38,273 nt of DNA from an uncultured Oscillospiraceae bacterium (lineage in GTDB: Bacteria > Bacillota > Clostridia > Oscillospirales > Oscillospiraceae). The stretch's first letter is position 1. Each line of letters opens with the position of its first letter. The position numbers and the translations under genes were made by a program. The notes beneath the pieces were generated by a model. The model saw only the letters and a list, made by a program, of their open reading frames with translations. It was not told the DNA's origin and did no database searches. Shown here in pieces: positions 17,212 to 25,248 of the stretch. The stretch covers positions 1 to 38,273 of the forward strand of contig CALXDF010000127.1 of the NCBI GenBank assembly GCA_944386995.1, given 5' to 3'.

Positions 17212-17214
17212 CGG

Positions 17215-17622
17215 CTACAGCTTTTTCCGGATCGTAAAGCGGATTCCCCCCTGGCGCCGCCAGCGGCGGTCACACAGGATGGCCGGGACACAGCCAGCCG
17301 CTGTGGCGAGCACTGTCAAAACAGTGTGCCAAACTCCGCTGCCGGTCAAGGCTCCCAGTGCGTACCCGGCGAAAAAAGCAGCGAAAGGCACCAGATATAC
17401 CAGCGCCGCAACGCCGAGAATCCTCCCGTTGCCGCTGGCCACTTCCACCCGGTCCCCTACCGATACCCCCAGCGGATCCTCGGCCACAGCCCGGATTGTC
17501 CCCGCCTGGGCGCCGCACCCGGCACAGTTTTCACAGTCGTGTCCGCAGGCGGTCTGCCTAGCCACAGCGATCCGCACACGGCCGCCTTCCAGGATCTGTT
17601 CCACAGTTGCTGTCTGCGTCAT
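17215..17622 (-). CDS. RseC/MucC-like membrane protein (SoxR-reducing system type)
   Basis: A 135-residue RseC-family protein. Residues 25-36 hold a four-cysteine cluster (ACGHDCENCAGC) that may carry an Fe-S centre. A beta-rich domain continues to about 70 with the typical VSVGDRVEV motif, and two transmembrane helices follow at about 70-90 and 96-115, with a basic C-terminus. Relatives work with sigma-E control or with Rnf-type electron transfer. No rnf or rse genes are visible here, so the role is open. Good GGAGG before the ATG. Confidence 0.85.
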   Translation of the reverse strand: MTQTATVEQILEGGRVRIAVARQTACGHDCENCAGCGAQAGTIRAVAEDPLGVSVGDRVEVASGNGRILGVAALVYLVPFAAFFAGYALGALTGSGVWHTVLTVLATAAGCVPAILCDRRWRRQGGIRFTIRKKL

Positions 17623-17633
17623 AGCGCCTCCTG

Positions 17634-18875
17634 CTACCCGCCGATCTGGACGGTGATCTGATAGGAGCCGACAGCTCCGACATCCTCCGCCCCGTCCACA
17701 TAAACCGTGGCCGGAACCGTATAACTGCCGGCCTGGGCGCTGATATCGGTCAGATCGCCCACCACGCGGATATTGTGTGCGGTGACATCCGCCAACTCCG
17801 CCGCCGGTCCCCGGAGCGTAACCTCCAGCGTGTTGGAAACAACGGTGACCGCACTGCCATCAGGCTCGTTGATATAGGAAATGTTGCTGGTCTCAAAGGT
17901 CTCCGTGGTCACCGTATCCTTAAACGTGATCAACACCGTGGCTTCCGTCTCTCCGGAGACACTGGTAGAACCCGCAGGAATGGGGATGGGGACGGTAAAC
18001 GACGTATCCCCGGTGAGCTTGCTCAGGTCGATATCCGTCAACGTCACGTTCTCCAGCCGCCCGATGCTCCGGCTGTCGCCGGAAATGGTGATCGTACTGG
18101 GCTCAACGGTGACATCTGCATCTGCCAATGTGGACCCCGGGGACTCTGTAATGTCAATCACCAGCGGCAGCTCCTTGATCATAAGGATAGGCACATTGAC
18201 CTCCACCGTCTCCACATTTGTCCGGAAGGTGCTGTTTTCAATCACATCGCCATTATAGTCGATCAATTGGAACTCAGCCACCGTAGAGAAAGATTCCGTA
18301 GCCCCGGTGATATCTACGGTGACCAGCGCGTGACTGATGTTGGCAACAGCCATCTGCTCACCGGATACGGTGATGGCATCCTGGTCAAAGGTCATCTCCC
18401 CTACTACATATCCCTCTGCCGGGGTTCCGCTGCGCTCGCCCCGGATGGGGACAGATTTGGTGTAGAGTTCCACCACATCCACAGTAATGCTGTAAGCGCT
18501 GGCATAGTCCACCGTCACACTGTTGCGGTAGACACTGTCCGGCAGGATCAGTTCCCAATCCAGGGTGTTGGGCCCTGTGCTTGTGATGGAATCCAGCCGC
18601 ACCCGCAGCCGGATCTCATCCTTTCCCCGATCCAGGTTGTTAATCACGGTTCGGTTGCTGCTGCTCAGCTCCAGATCAATTGTAATGTTCATATCACTGG
18701 TGACCAGCAGGCCCCGCTCCATCAACACGTCCTCCCCGGTAAACTCTACCGGTATATTGTTGACCCGCACGGTGCGTGGCTCAGTATCCTGGCTGTCCAC
18801 ATAGACCCAGATCACCAGCGCCACCAGGATGGAGATGATAATACGAACTGTTCTTTTATTCCAGAATTCACGCAT
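17634..18875 (-). CDS. cdaR: CdaR-type YbbR-domain regulator of the diadenylate cyclase
   Basis: A 413-residue protein with one N-terminal transmembrane helix (about IIISILVALVIWVYV) and an extracellular region of four YbbR-like repeats, each with the pattern of a Val-rich beta sandwich. CdaR modulates the CdaA cyclase, whose gene it overlaps here. Two starts are possible: ATG 18875, about 12 bases after AAGGA, or ATG 18887 or 18884, which sit almost on that site. I chose 18875. In Bacillus, glmM follows cdaR; here rseC follows instead. Confidence 0.92.
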   Translation of the reverse strand: MREFWNKRTVRIIISILVALVIWVYVDSQDTEPRTVRVNNIPVEFTGEDVLMERGLLVTSDMNITIDLELSSSNRTVINNLDRGKDEIRLRVRLDSITSTGPNTLDWELILPDSVYRNSVTVDYASAYSITVDVVELYTKSVPIRGERSGTPAEGYVVGEMTFDQDAITVSGEQMAVANISHALVTVDITGATESFSTVAEFQLIDYNGDVIENSTFRTNVETVEVNVPILMIKELPLVIDITESPGSTLADADVTVEPSTITISGDSRSIGRLENVTLTDIDLSKLTGDTSFTVPIPIPAGSTSVSGETEATVLITFKDTVTTETFETSNISYINEPDGSAVTVVSNTLEVTLRGPAAELADVTAHNIRVVGDLTDISAQAGSYTVPATVYVDGAEDVGAVGSYQITVQIGG

Positions 18876-19761
18876 GGCGGTCATCATCCTTCTTCGGTTT
18901 CAGGATGTTGCGCACATCCCGCAGCAGCGACGGCTTCTTCTCCTCTTTTGTCTCATCATCCTTGGGAAGAAGCTCGTTGTACAGCAGCATCCTCAGCGTC
19001 TCCGTGGTGAGATGCCGCTTCAGCATCCCGCCCACTGCCACTGAGATAGAGCCGGTCTCCTCGGAGACCAGCACCACCACCGCATCTGAGTTTTCGCTCA
19101 TGCCGATACCAGCCCGGTGACGCATGCCCAGGTCTCGGCTCAAATTGACGTTTCGGGACAATGGAAGCATACAGCCGGCCCCAAGGACCCGCCCCTCCCG
19201 CATGATAAGGGCTCCGTCGTGCATCGGCGCTTTGACAAAGAAAATGTTCTTCAGCAGTTCTGGGCTGGGTTCGGCATCCAGCTTGGTACCGCTGCGCAGG
19301 ACCTCGTCAAGAGCATTCTTCCGCTCAAAGACAATCAGAGCGCCGGTACGGCTCTTGCTCATGTCGCCGCAGGCCTCTACCGTCACGGTAATGGCGTGTT
19401 CGATGTCGCCCAGCTGCTGCTCCTTATTAAAGATCTTTAGAAAAGAGAACCGACTGCCGCCGACCTGCTCCAAAATCCGGCGGATTTCAGGCTGAAAGAG
19501 GATGATCAGCGCCAGAACGCCCCATTCCATCAGCATTCTCAAAACGAACTCCAGGCTGCGCAGCTGGAAAAACGAGGACAACAACAGCGCCAGCAGGACG
19601 ATCAGGACGCCCCTCAGAAGCCTCTCGGAGTTGGTGCTGCGAACCAATCCCAGCAGCCGGTATACCAAATAGGCGATAATTGCAATATCCAAAATATCTG
19701 TCAACTGCATGTTGAACAGGTACTGGTTACACAACGCCACAATATTCGTCCAAATCTCCAT
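18868..19761 (-). CDS. cdaA: Membrane diadenylate cyclase CdaA
   Basis: Makes cyclic di-AMP, the essential second messenger for potassium and osmotic balance. The 297-residue protein has three N-terminal transmembrane helices (about 24-40, 50-66 and 74-90) and a DAC domain with DGA at 182-184 and RHR at 214-216, the catalytic signature. ATG 19761 follows GAGGAGCGGGCA. It is the first gene of the long array, with a good promoter just upstream. Length and order cdaA-cdaR match other Firmicutes. Confidence 0.96.
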   Translation of the reverse strand: MEIWTNIVALCNQYLFNMQLTDILDIAIIAYLVYRLLGLVRSTNSERLLRGVLIVLLALLLSSFFQLRSLEFVLRMLMEWGVLALIILFQPEIRRILEQVGGSRFSFLKIFNKEQQLGDIEHAITVTVEACGDMSKSRTGALIVFERKNALDEVLRSGTKLDAEPSPELLKNIFFVKAPMHDGALIMREGRVLGAGCMLPLSRNVNLSRDLGMRHRAGIGMSENSDAVVVLVSEETGSISVAVGGMLKRHLTTETLRMLLYNELLPKDDETKEEKKPSLLRDVRNILKPKKDDDRHA

Positions 19762-19800
19762 TGCCCGCTCCTCGTTGATGCGTATTCACATAGATACTTT

Positions 19801-19829
19801 ATTTTATAATAGATACCTGGAAATTGCAA
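19801..19829 (-). promoter_or_regulatory. Promoter of cdaA (head of the long array)
   Basis: On the minus strand, -35 TTGCAA (19824-19829) and -10 TAAAAT (19801-19806) are separated by 17 bases. The start point would be near 19794, leaving about 33 bases before the cdaA ATG. GAATACGCA (19831-19839) and TGCGTATTC (19779-19787) form a perfect 9-bp inverted repeat flanking the promoter. Confidence 0.65.
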
Positions 19830-19868
19830 GGAATACGCAGGGGCAATTTGCATCAATTTGTAAATTTT

Positions 19869-20981
19869 TTATTGCCGGAGTCTCTGCAGGAAAGACTCTA
19901 CCTCTCCGCCCGTATTGAAGGCAGAAACGGAGAAGCGAACCGTTCCGCCAGCGAAAGTCCCCGCAGTCTGATGGGCGTATGGCGCACAGTGGAAGCCCCC
20001 ACGCAGGGCAAACCCGGCCTCGGCCATGGCCTGGCAGAAGGTTTCGCTGTCCGTCTCCGTCGGTACCAGTGACAGAACGCCGGCTTGCAGGTGTGGTTCC
20101 TCTGTGCCAAAGACGCGGAAACGGCGGTCTCCGGCTAAGCCGCGGCGCAGCTGCTCCTTTAACTGCCATCCATGGTGGCCGATGGCCTCCACCCCAACGC
20201 GCCGGACAAATCGAATCCCTTCCAGGAGTCCCGCCACACCCGGCATGTTGTGGGTGCCCGCCTCCATCCGGTCTGGCAGAAAATCCGGCATGGACTGCTC
20301 CTTGGAGTTGCTGCCCGTGCCGCCGCAGAGCAGGGGCTTTCCCGCTGATGCGCAGAGCAGAATGCCGGTGCCCTGAGGGCCGTAGAGCCCCTTGTGGCCC
20401 GGCATGGCGACGAAATCTGCGCCCAACTCCCCCATGTGGATGGGGACGGAACCGGCAGACTGAGAAGCATCTACAATCAGCGGCACACCACGTTCCCGGC
20501 ACAGCCGGGCAATTTCCGAAACGGGCAGAATATAACCGAACACATTGGAGACATGGGTACAAATCACCGCATCCGTCCCCTCTGTCACCAGTTCACGAAA
20601 TCCCTGCACCATAGCTGTCTGGTCAAAGAGCGGTGTATTGACCACATGGATCCGCAGGTTTGGAATGGCGTGAAGAGGGCGGGTAACGGCATTGTGTTCA
20701 TATCCGGAAATCACCACCCGTCCCCCGGGCGGAACCAGGGAATGAATGGCGATATTCAGTGCATGGGTTGCGTTGGAGGTAAAAACTACATTTTCCGGGT
20801 CCTCCAAGCCGAACAGGGCGCTGATCTCCTCCCGGCAGGCATAGAGGGTCTCCGCGGCCAGCGCCGCGCTCTGGTAATTGCCCCGTCCAGGCGAGCTCAT
20901 GGTCTCCATAGCCCGCACAACCGCCCGGCGGACAGCCGGCGGCTTTTGAAAGGTGGTGGCTGCTGCATCAAAATAAATCAT
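19869..20981 (-). CDS. Cysteine desulfurase-family PLP enzyme (class V aminotransferase)
   Basis: A 370-residue class V PLP enzyme. It opens IYFDAAATTF, has the cofactor aspartate in VDASQSAG (Asp171), the PLP lysine in GHKGLYGPQG (Lys197) and a cysteine in RGGFHCAP (Cys332) at the place of the persulfide cysteine in this subfamily. It belongs to the group usually labelled cysteine desulfurase family protein in Firmicutes, distinct from IscS/NifS. It is coupled by a four-base overlap to a DUF3343 gene. Together they likely handle sulfur or selenium mobilisation. No selD or scaffold gene is nearby, so the acceptor is unknown. Confidence 0.88.
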   Translation of the reverse strand: MIYFDAAATTFQKPPAVRRAVVRAMETMSSPGRGNYQSAALAAETLYACREEISALFGLEDPENVVFTSNATHALNIAIHSLVPPGGRVVISGYEHNAVTRPLHAIPNLRIHVVNTPLFDQTAMVQGFRELVTEGTDAVICTHVSNVFGYILPVSEIARLCRERGVPLIVDASQSAGSVPIHMGELGADFVAMPGHKGLYGPQGTGILLCASAGKPLLCGGTGSNSKEQSMPDFLPDRMEAGTHNMPGVAGLLEGIRFVRRVGVEAIGHHGWQLKEQLRRGLAGDRRFRVFGTEEPHLQAGVLSLVPTETDSETFCQAMAEAGFALRGGFHCAPYAHQTAGTFAGGTVRFSVSAFNTGGEVESFLQRLRQ

Positions 20982-21199
20982 AGGGCCGCCACCTTCACCG
21001 GGTTGATCTGATGATGGCGCAGAATCCCCATGGCCCGGTCCAACTGCTCAGAGCGGACCCGGACGGAATAACTGCACCCCCGCTCGGTCAGTCCGGCGGG
21101 TGAACGAAACACCTGGTTGGTGATCCCAAAAGAGGTCAACAAGCGCCCGGCACGCTGGGCCTGGGTCACCGACCGGCAGACAATGAGATGATGGTTCAA
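20978..21199 (-). CDS. DUF3343 putative Se/S carrier-like protein
   Basis: A 73-residue DUF3343 protein. It shows the family pattern of an N-terminal strand (HHLIVCRSV), a helix, then a pair of conserved cysteines: C8 and the later C in RGCSYSVRV. The start is TTG 21199, preceded by GAGGGGG. The family is often described as a Se/S carrier because it sits beside cysteine desulfurase-like genes, as it does here with a four-base overlap. Biochemical proof is lacking to my knowledge. Confidence 0.82.
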   Translation of the reverse strand: MNHHLIVCRSVTQAQRAGRLLTSFGITNQVFRSPAGLTERGCSYSVRVRSEQLDRAMGILRHHQINPVKVAAL

Positions 21200-21236
21200 G
21201 AGAATATCCCCCTCTCAGCGTATCATATGAGCGCAA

Positions 21237-21271
21237 GCGGGGAGGCGTGCCCCATGGCTGCGCCTCCCCGC
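21237..21271. other. Strong intergenic hairpin after ispF
   Basis: An 11-bp perfect GC-rich stem (21237-21247 with 21261-21271) with a 13-base loop, between the ispF stop and the DUF3343 start. No T-run follows on either strand, so intrinsic termination is doubtful; it could be a factor-assisted terminator or a processing/stability element. Confidence 0.55.
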
Positions 21272-21282
21272 CGGAAGTCTCT

Positions 21283-21768
21283 TCACTTGTCTGCCTCAAT
21301 CAGACAAACTGCATGTGCAGCAATGCCCTCCCCCGTGCCGGTGAAGCCCAGGTGCTCCTCCGTAGTAGCCTTTACATTAACTTGCCCTTCCGGAATTCTC
21401 AAATCCCCGGCAATCCGCCGGCGCATCTCCGCAATGTAGGGCGCCAGTTTCGGTGCCTGGGCAATAATGGTTGCATCTACATTGACTACATGCCATCCAT
21501 TCTGCGCCAGCATCGCCGCCACCTGCTGCAGCAGGCCGCGGCTGTCCGCTCCGGCATAGTTGGGGTCGCTGTCCGGGAACTGCCGTCCGAGATCCGGCAG
21601 GGCCGCCGCCCCCAGCAGAGCGTCCATCACTGCATGGAGCAGCACATCCGCATCAGAATGCCCCAAAAGGCCGCGCTCCCAGGGGATCTCTACACCGCCC
21701 AGAACCAACCTGCGCCCCTGGGTCAGGCGGTGAACATCATACCCGTGTCCAACACGCAGTCCTGTCAT
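21283..21768 (-). CDS. ispF: 2-C-methyl-D-erythritol 2,4-cyclodiphosphate synthase
   Basis: Fifth enzyme of the MEP isoprenoid pathway. The 161-residue protein has the metal-site motif GHGYDVHRL (Asp11, His13), the [20 protein letters not shown] block and the C-terminal [17 protein letters not shown] loop, all diagnostic. Its ATG overlaps the ispD stop by four bases. It ends the carD-ispD-ispF group. Confidence 0.96.
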   Translation of the reverse strand: MTGLRVGHGYDVHRLTQGRRLVLGGVEIPWERGLLGHSDADVLLHAVMDALLGAAALPDLGRQFPDSDPNYAGADSRGLLQQVAAMLAQNGWHVVNVDATIIAQAPKLAPYIAEMRRRIAGDLRIPEGQVNVKATTEEHLGFTGTGEGIAAHAVCLIEADK

Positions 21769-22502
21769 CCTGCCGCCTCCCGGTTCTCCCAGATGGCCTC
21801 TGCCAGCACGAGGTCAATAGGTGTCGTGATTTTCAGATTCTCATAAGAACCCTCTGTAAGAAAAACCTGCTTGCCAAGGCGTTCTACCGCCGAGCAGTCA
21901 TCAGTAATCGGCGCGGCGCTGTCACGAGCGGCCTGGAGGGCCCCCTGGAGCAGATCCCGGTCAAACACCTGGGGCGTCTGTACCGCATAGAGTGCAGAGC
22001 GGTCCGGCGTTTGCTCCACAATGCCGCCGGAAGCCACCTTGATTGTGTCCTTCACCGGCACCGCCGGGGCCGCAGCGTAGGTCTCCGCCGCACGCCGAAT
22101 TGTCTCATCAATCAGCGCCGCCGTTACCAGGGGCCGCGCTCCGTCATGTACCGCGATAAGATCTGCCGCCTCATTGCACTCCGCCAAGGCAGCCATTACG
22201 GAATCCAGCCGGCTCTCCCCCCCGCAGACTACCTTGACCGGCTTTCCAGTTACATAAGCCCTGCAGATCTCCGCCACAGCCAGCAGTTCATCCTCTCTGG
22301 CCGCCACCACAATTTCGGAGATCAGCTCCGATTGGGACAGCGCCTCTACCGTCCGCCCCAGCACGGGTGCACCGCCCAGAGAGGCGAAGAGTTTGTTCTC
22401 CCCCTCCATGCGGCTGGACGCGCCCGCCGCCGGCACAACGGCACTGCAAAACAGAGGCCGCGTCTCCCCGCGTCCCAAAAATTTCTTCAAAAAGCCAAAC
22501 AT
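21765..22502 (-). CDS. ispD: 2-C-methyl-D-erythritol 4-phosphate cytidylyltransferase
   Basis: Third enzyme of the MEP pathway; transfers CMP to methylerythritol phosphate. Motifs include [17 protein letters not shown] near the start, GGESRLDSV and VHDGARPLV. The 245-residue protein carries about 17 extra N-terminal residues ([17 protein letters not shown]), basic and amphipathic, before the nucleotide-binding strand. The start at 22502 follows the carD stop with no gap, so translation is coupled to a regulator gene. Confidence 0.94.
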   Translation of the reverse strand: MFGFLKKFLGRGETRPLFCSAVVPAAGASSRMEGENKLFASLGGAPVLGRTVEALSQSELISEIVVAAREDELLAVAEICRAYVTGKPVKVVCGGESRLDSVMAALAECNEAADLIAVHDGARPLVTAALIDETIRRAAETYAAAPAVPVKDTIKVASGGIVEQTPDRSALYAVQTPQVFDRDLLQGALQAARDSAAPITDDCSAVERLGKQVFLTEGSYENLKITTPIDLVLAEAIWENREAAG

Positions 22503-22991
22503 CTATGCTCCTTCACTCATCAGTGATGCGTTCAGCCGTCCCTCCACTACACCATAGGGCAAATTCTTCGCCAGTACAATCTCTGAGATAAAGATCTGCT
22601 TGGCGCTGTGCAGCATCTTCCGTTCTCCGGTGGAAAGGCCGCGCTGACTGTCCCGAATGGTCAGGCACTTAATAACTCGCGCCACTTCATAGAGGTCGCC
22701 GCTCTTGAGCCGCTCCAGATTTTCCCGATAACGGCGATTCCAATTGCTGGTCACATCAATCTGGAGACCCGCCAGCGCGTCGATCACCTGGTCGGCATAA
22801 TCTGCATCCACGACTGCCCGCAGGCCAACGGCATTGCTGTTTGCAGTGGGGATCTTGAGCACCAGTCCATTCACCGGCATCCGAAAGACATAGTACGCCT
22901 GTGTCTTCCCGTTGATGCGCTCATCGACAATACTGTCGATGACCCCGGCCCCGTGCATGGGATGCACGACCTTATCCCCTATCTGAAACAT
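22503..22991 (-). CDS. carD: CarD/CdnL-family RNA polymerase-binding regulator
   Basis: A 162-residue CarD_CdnL_TRCF protein that binds the beta subunit of RNA polymerase and stabilises open complexes. The N-terminal RID-like domain (about 1-60) starts MFQIGDKVVHPMHGAG, typical of the family; the helical C-terminal DNA-binding domain follows, with NWNRRYRENLERLKSGDLYEVARVIKCL. The ATG follows GGAGGGAAT. It directly precedes ispD, a linkage also seen in other Firmicutes, and its promoter drives both isp genes. Confidence 0.93.
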   Translation of the reverse strand: MFQIGDKVVHPMHGAGVIDSIVDERINGKTQAYYVFRMPVNGLVLKIPTANSNAVGLRAVVDADYADQVIDALAGLQIDVTSNWNRRYRENLERLKSGDLYEVARVIKCLTIRDSQRGLSTGERKMLHSAKQIFISEIVLAKNLPYGVVEGRLNASLMSEGA

Positions 22992-23018
22992 ATTCCCTCC
23001 TATTCCCTTTTCATGCCC

Positions 23019-23036
23019 ATTGACCGCAAAGTCAAT
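23019..23036. promoter_or_regulatory. Inverted repeat in the carD leader
   Basis: ATTGAC (23019-23024) and GTCAAT (23031-23036) form a 6-bp inverted repeat with a 6-base spacer, between the carD promoter and its ribosome binding site. It could be an operator. No matching regulator is evident. Confidence 0.35.
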
Positions 23037-23050
23037 CTCTTATAACAAAT

Positions 23051-23079
23051 AGTATAGACCTGTTTTGCTATAAGTTCAA
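23051..23079 (-). promoter_or_regulatory. Promoter of carD-ispD-ispF
   Basis: On the minus strand, -35 TTGAAC (23074-23079) and -10 TATACT (23051-23056) with 17 bases between. This is a near-consensus vegetative promoter, about 60 bases before the carD start codon. The rest of the 277-base gap up to the ispH-rpsA stop holds a terminator (23221-23254) and nothing else that I recognise. Confidence 0.75.
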
Positions 23080-23220
23080 GGAAATACGGGAATATTTTAC
23101 TAAATTTTTTCCGGATTCTCCCTGTTTCCGTCGCTTATGTGCCGCAAACGTTCTCGGGAATAACTGCGCAGGCATGATGCCCCCCCGGCTTTTCCCCCCG
23201 GTCTCACACCCCTGCACAGT

Positions 23221-23254
23221 AAAACAGCAGGTGACAACCATCACCTGCTGTTTT
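23221..23254. terminator. Terminator after ispH-rpsA
   Basis: A perfect 14-bp stem (23221-23234 with 23241-23254) around a 6-base loop. The outer four pairs are A-T, giving a TTTT tail on both strands. It ends the rpiR-to-rpsA transcript 15 bases after the stop codon. Confidence 0.88.
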
Positions 23255-23268
23255 GAAAGAAACCGCTT

Positions 23269-25248
23269 TTACTCAGCGTCCTCGCTCTCGGAAGCCTCCT
23301 CAGCGGCAGTCTCCTGGCCGAGAAGGGCGCGGATCGACAGGGAGATGCGCTTGCGCTCCTCATCCACCTCAATGATCTTGGCCTCTACAACCTCACCCTC
23401 GCTCAGGCAGTCAGCGGGGCTGTCAATCCGGCGGTCGGCAATCTGGGAAATGTGAACCAAACCGTCCACACCAGGCACAACCTCAGCAAAAGCACCGAAG
23501 GACATCAGCTTGACGATCTTCACCTTGGCTACGTCGCCGACCTTATAGGTCTCCATAAACTTCTCCCAGGGATTGGTGGAGCGATCCTTCACGCCCAGAG
23601 AGATCTTCTTCTTATCCTTGTCAAAGGAAATGACATACACATCCAGGGTGTCGCCAACCTTCACCACCTCGGAAGGATGCTTGATACGGCTCCAGGACAG
23701 GTCGGAGATATGTACCATACCGTCCACGCCGCCGATGTCCACGAACACGCCATAGCTGGTCATACTCTTCACCGTACCGGTATAGTGCTTGCCGGCCTCG
23801 ATACCGTCCCACACAGCGGCAGCGGCGGCAGCCCGGGCCTCCTGCTGCACGGCGCGGATGGAACCAACTACCCGGCGGCGGGCACGATTGACCTCAGTAA
23901 TGCGCAGCTGCACCTTCTGCTTGAGCAGCTGGTTCAGGTCGGCTTCACGAGGCAGGCCAGACTGGGAAGCAGGGACAAACACCCGCACACCCTTGATAAA
24001 CACCACAAGGCCGCCCTTGTTGACCTCAGAGACGGTACCCTCCATCACGGTCTTGCTCTCAACAGCCTCCTCCAGAACCTCCCAAATCTTGTTAGCTTCC
24101 AGGCGCTTCTTGGAGAGGGTGGCATAGCCGTCCACATCATTGACACGGACCACGAACAGCTCCACCTCGTCGCCGATCTTCACAACGTCTGTCGGTTTGA
24201 CATTGGGATCGTCACTGAGCTGATCCAGGGGGATATAGCCGGTCTGCTTGCATCCCAGATCCACATGGACCTCGGTGGGGGTGATGTCAATGACCACACC
24301 GGTGACCTTATCTCCTGTATGCAAAGTATTGGTATACTGTTCAACCATTTCCGCAAAGTTTTCGCCAGTCTCCCCGCTTTCCACGGTCTCGTTCAGGATT
24401 TTTTCTTCACTCATCGTCTTGTTGACCTCCTTTATGATGCCCGCCGGTGCAGAGGCTCCCGCCGTCAGCCCCACCACTCGGCACCCGGATAACTTGTCCA
24501 TCGGAAGGTCTTCCGCCCGCTCCACAAGAAATGTCTGCGGGCACAGCTCTTTACACAAGTCGTACAGATGTCTTGTATTGGCACTTTGCCGGTCACCAAC
24601 CACCACCATCCCGTCCACAGCAGAGGCAATCTCCACTGCCTCTGATTGGCGGTTATGCGTAGCACAACATATTGTATCAAAGATTTTTACGTTTGTACAC
24701 TGTTTTTTTAGAAAATTCACAGATTCTTCCCAGATTTCTCTGGTCTGTGTGGTCTGTGCCGCCACCGACATCGGCAGCGGACAGGGGGCATCCTGCTTTT
24801 TCAGCCATTTTTTCAGAGAATCCGGGTCCGGAAACACTAAAACGCTCTCCCCCCATCCGCAGATCCCACGGATCTCCGGGTGTTCCGGATCCCCGATCAG
24901 CACCATCTGCCGCCCCTCGTCCCGGGCCTGGCGGGCAATGGACTGAATACGCCGGACGTGCGGACAGGTCCCGTCCAGCACACGGCACCCGCGCTCAGCC
25001 AGCGTCCGATAGGTCGCCTCGGCCTCCCCATGGGCGCGAATCACCACCGTCTCTCCCGGCTGCGCATCCTCCGCCCGGGCAATCAGCCGGGCACCCCGGC
25101 GGCACAGGTCCGCGATCACCTGCCCATTGTGGATCACCGGTCCCAGCATAGCCGGCCGCTCTCCGGCGGTTACCGACGCCTCCGCAAGCTCCACCGCGCG
25201 GCGTACACCGTAACAAAACCCGGCGGACCTTGCCTCAATTACCAGCAT
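23269..25248 (-). CDS. ispH-rpsA: IspH-ribosomal protein S1 fusion (HMB-PP reductase / S1)
   Basis: A 659-residue two-part protein. Residues 1-279 are IspH, the [4Fe-4S] enzyme ending the MEP pathway. Its ligands Cys12, Cys95 and Cys194 are present, as are His40, His73, His123, Glu125, a Thr-rich AAQTTQT segment, the SAN motif at 222-224 and Ser266. Residues about 310-640 hold four S1 domains (about 312-382, 400-465, 485-555 and 570-640), with an acidic tail. The frame is continuous, with no stop between the halves. Such fusions are known in Clostridia. An in-frame ATG at 24414 (Met279) with a perfect ribosome site suggests that S1 is also made alone. The gene overlaps plsC by 14 bases. Confidence 0.95.
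   Translation of the reverse strand: MLVIEARSAGFCYGVRRAVELAEASVTAGERPAMLGPVIHNGQVIADLCRRGARLIARAEDAQPGETVVIRAHGEAEATYRTLAERGCRVLDGTCPHVRRIQSIARQARDEGRQMVLIGDPEHPEIRGICGWGESVLVFPDPDSLKKWLKKQDAPCPLPMSVAAQTTQTREIWEESVNFLKKQCTNVKIFDTICCATHNRQSEAVEIASAVDGMVVVGDRQSANTRHLYDLCKELCPQTFLVERAEDLPMDKLSGCRVVGLTAGASAPAGIIKEVNKTMSEEKILNETVESGETGENFAEMVEQYTNTLHTGDKVTGVVIDITPTEVHVDLGCKQTGYIPLDQLSDDPNVKPTDVVKIGDEVELFVVRVNDVDGYATLSKKRLEANKIWEVLEEAVESKTVMEGTVSEVNKGGLVVFIKGVRVFVPASQSGLPREADLNQLLKQKVQLRITEVNRARRRVVGSIRAVQQEARAAAAAAVWDGIEAGKHYTGTVKSMTSYGVFVDIGGVDGMVHISDLSWSRIKHPSEVVKVGDTLDVYVISFDKDKKKISLGVKDRSTNPWEKFMETYKVGDVAKVKIVKLMSFGAFAEVVPGVDGLVHISQIADRRIDSPADCLSEGEVVEAKIIEVDEERKRISLSIRALLGQETAAEEASESEDAE
24414..24433 (-). 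promoter_or_regulatory. Internal Shine-Dalgarno and ATG at the IspH/S1 junction
   Basis: On the minus strand AAAGGAGGT (24425-24433) lies 10 bases before an in-frame ATG (24412-24414) that begins MSEEKIL. The Shine-Dalgarno bases are simultaneously codons of IspH's end (IIKEV). This would start a separate 381-residue S1-domain protein. Confidence 0.7.

Noticed and set aside
17775-19010. A 411-codon plus-strand open frame across cdaR
   Set aside because: Fully antisense to cdaR and the end of cdaA, low-complexity His/Asp content, no ribosome site or family.
23269-25248. Possible assembly error or lost stop joining ispH and rpsA
   Set aside because: The fusion is in frame, both halves are intact, and such bifunctional genes are known in Clostridia.
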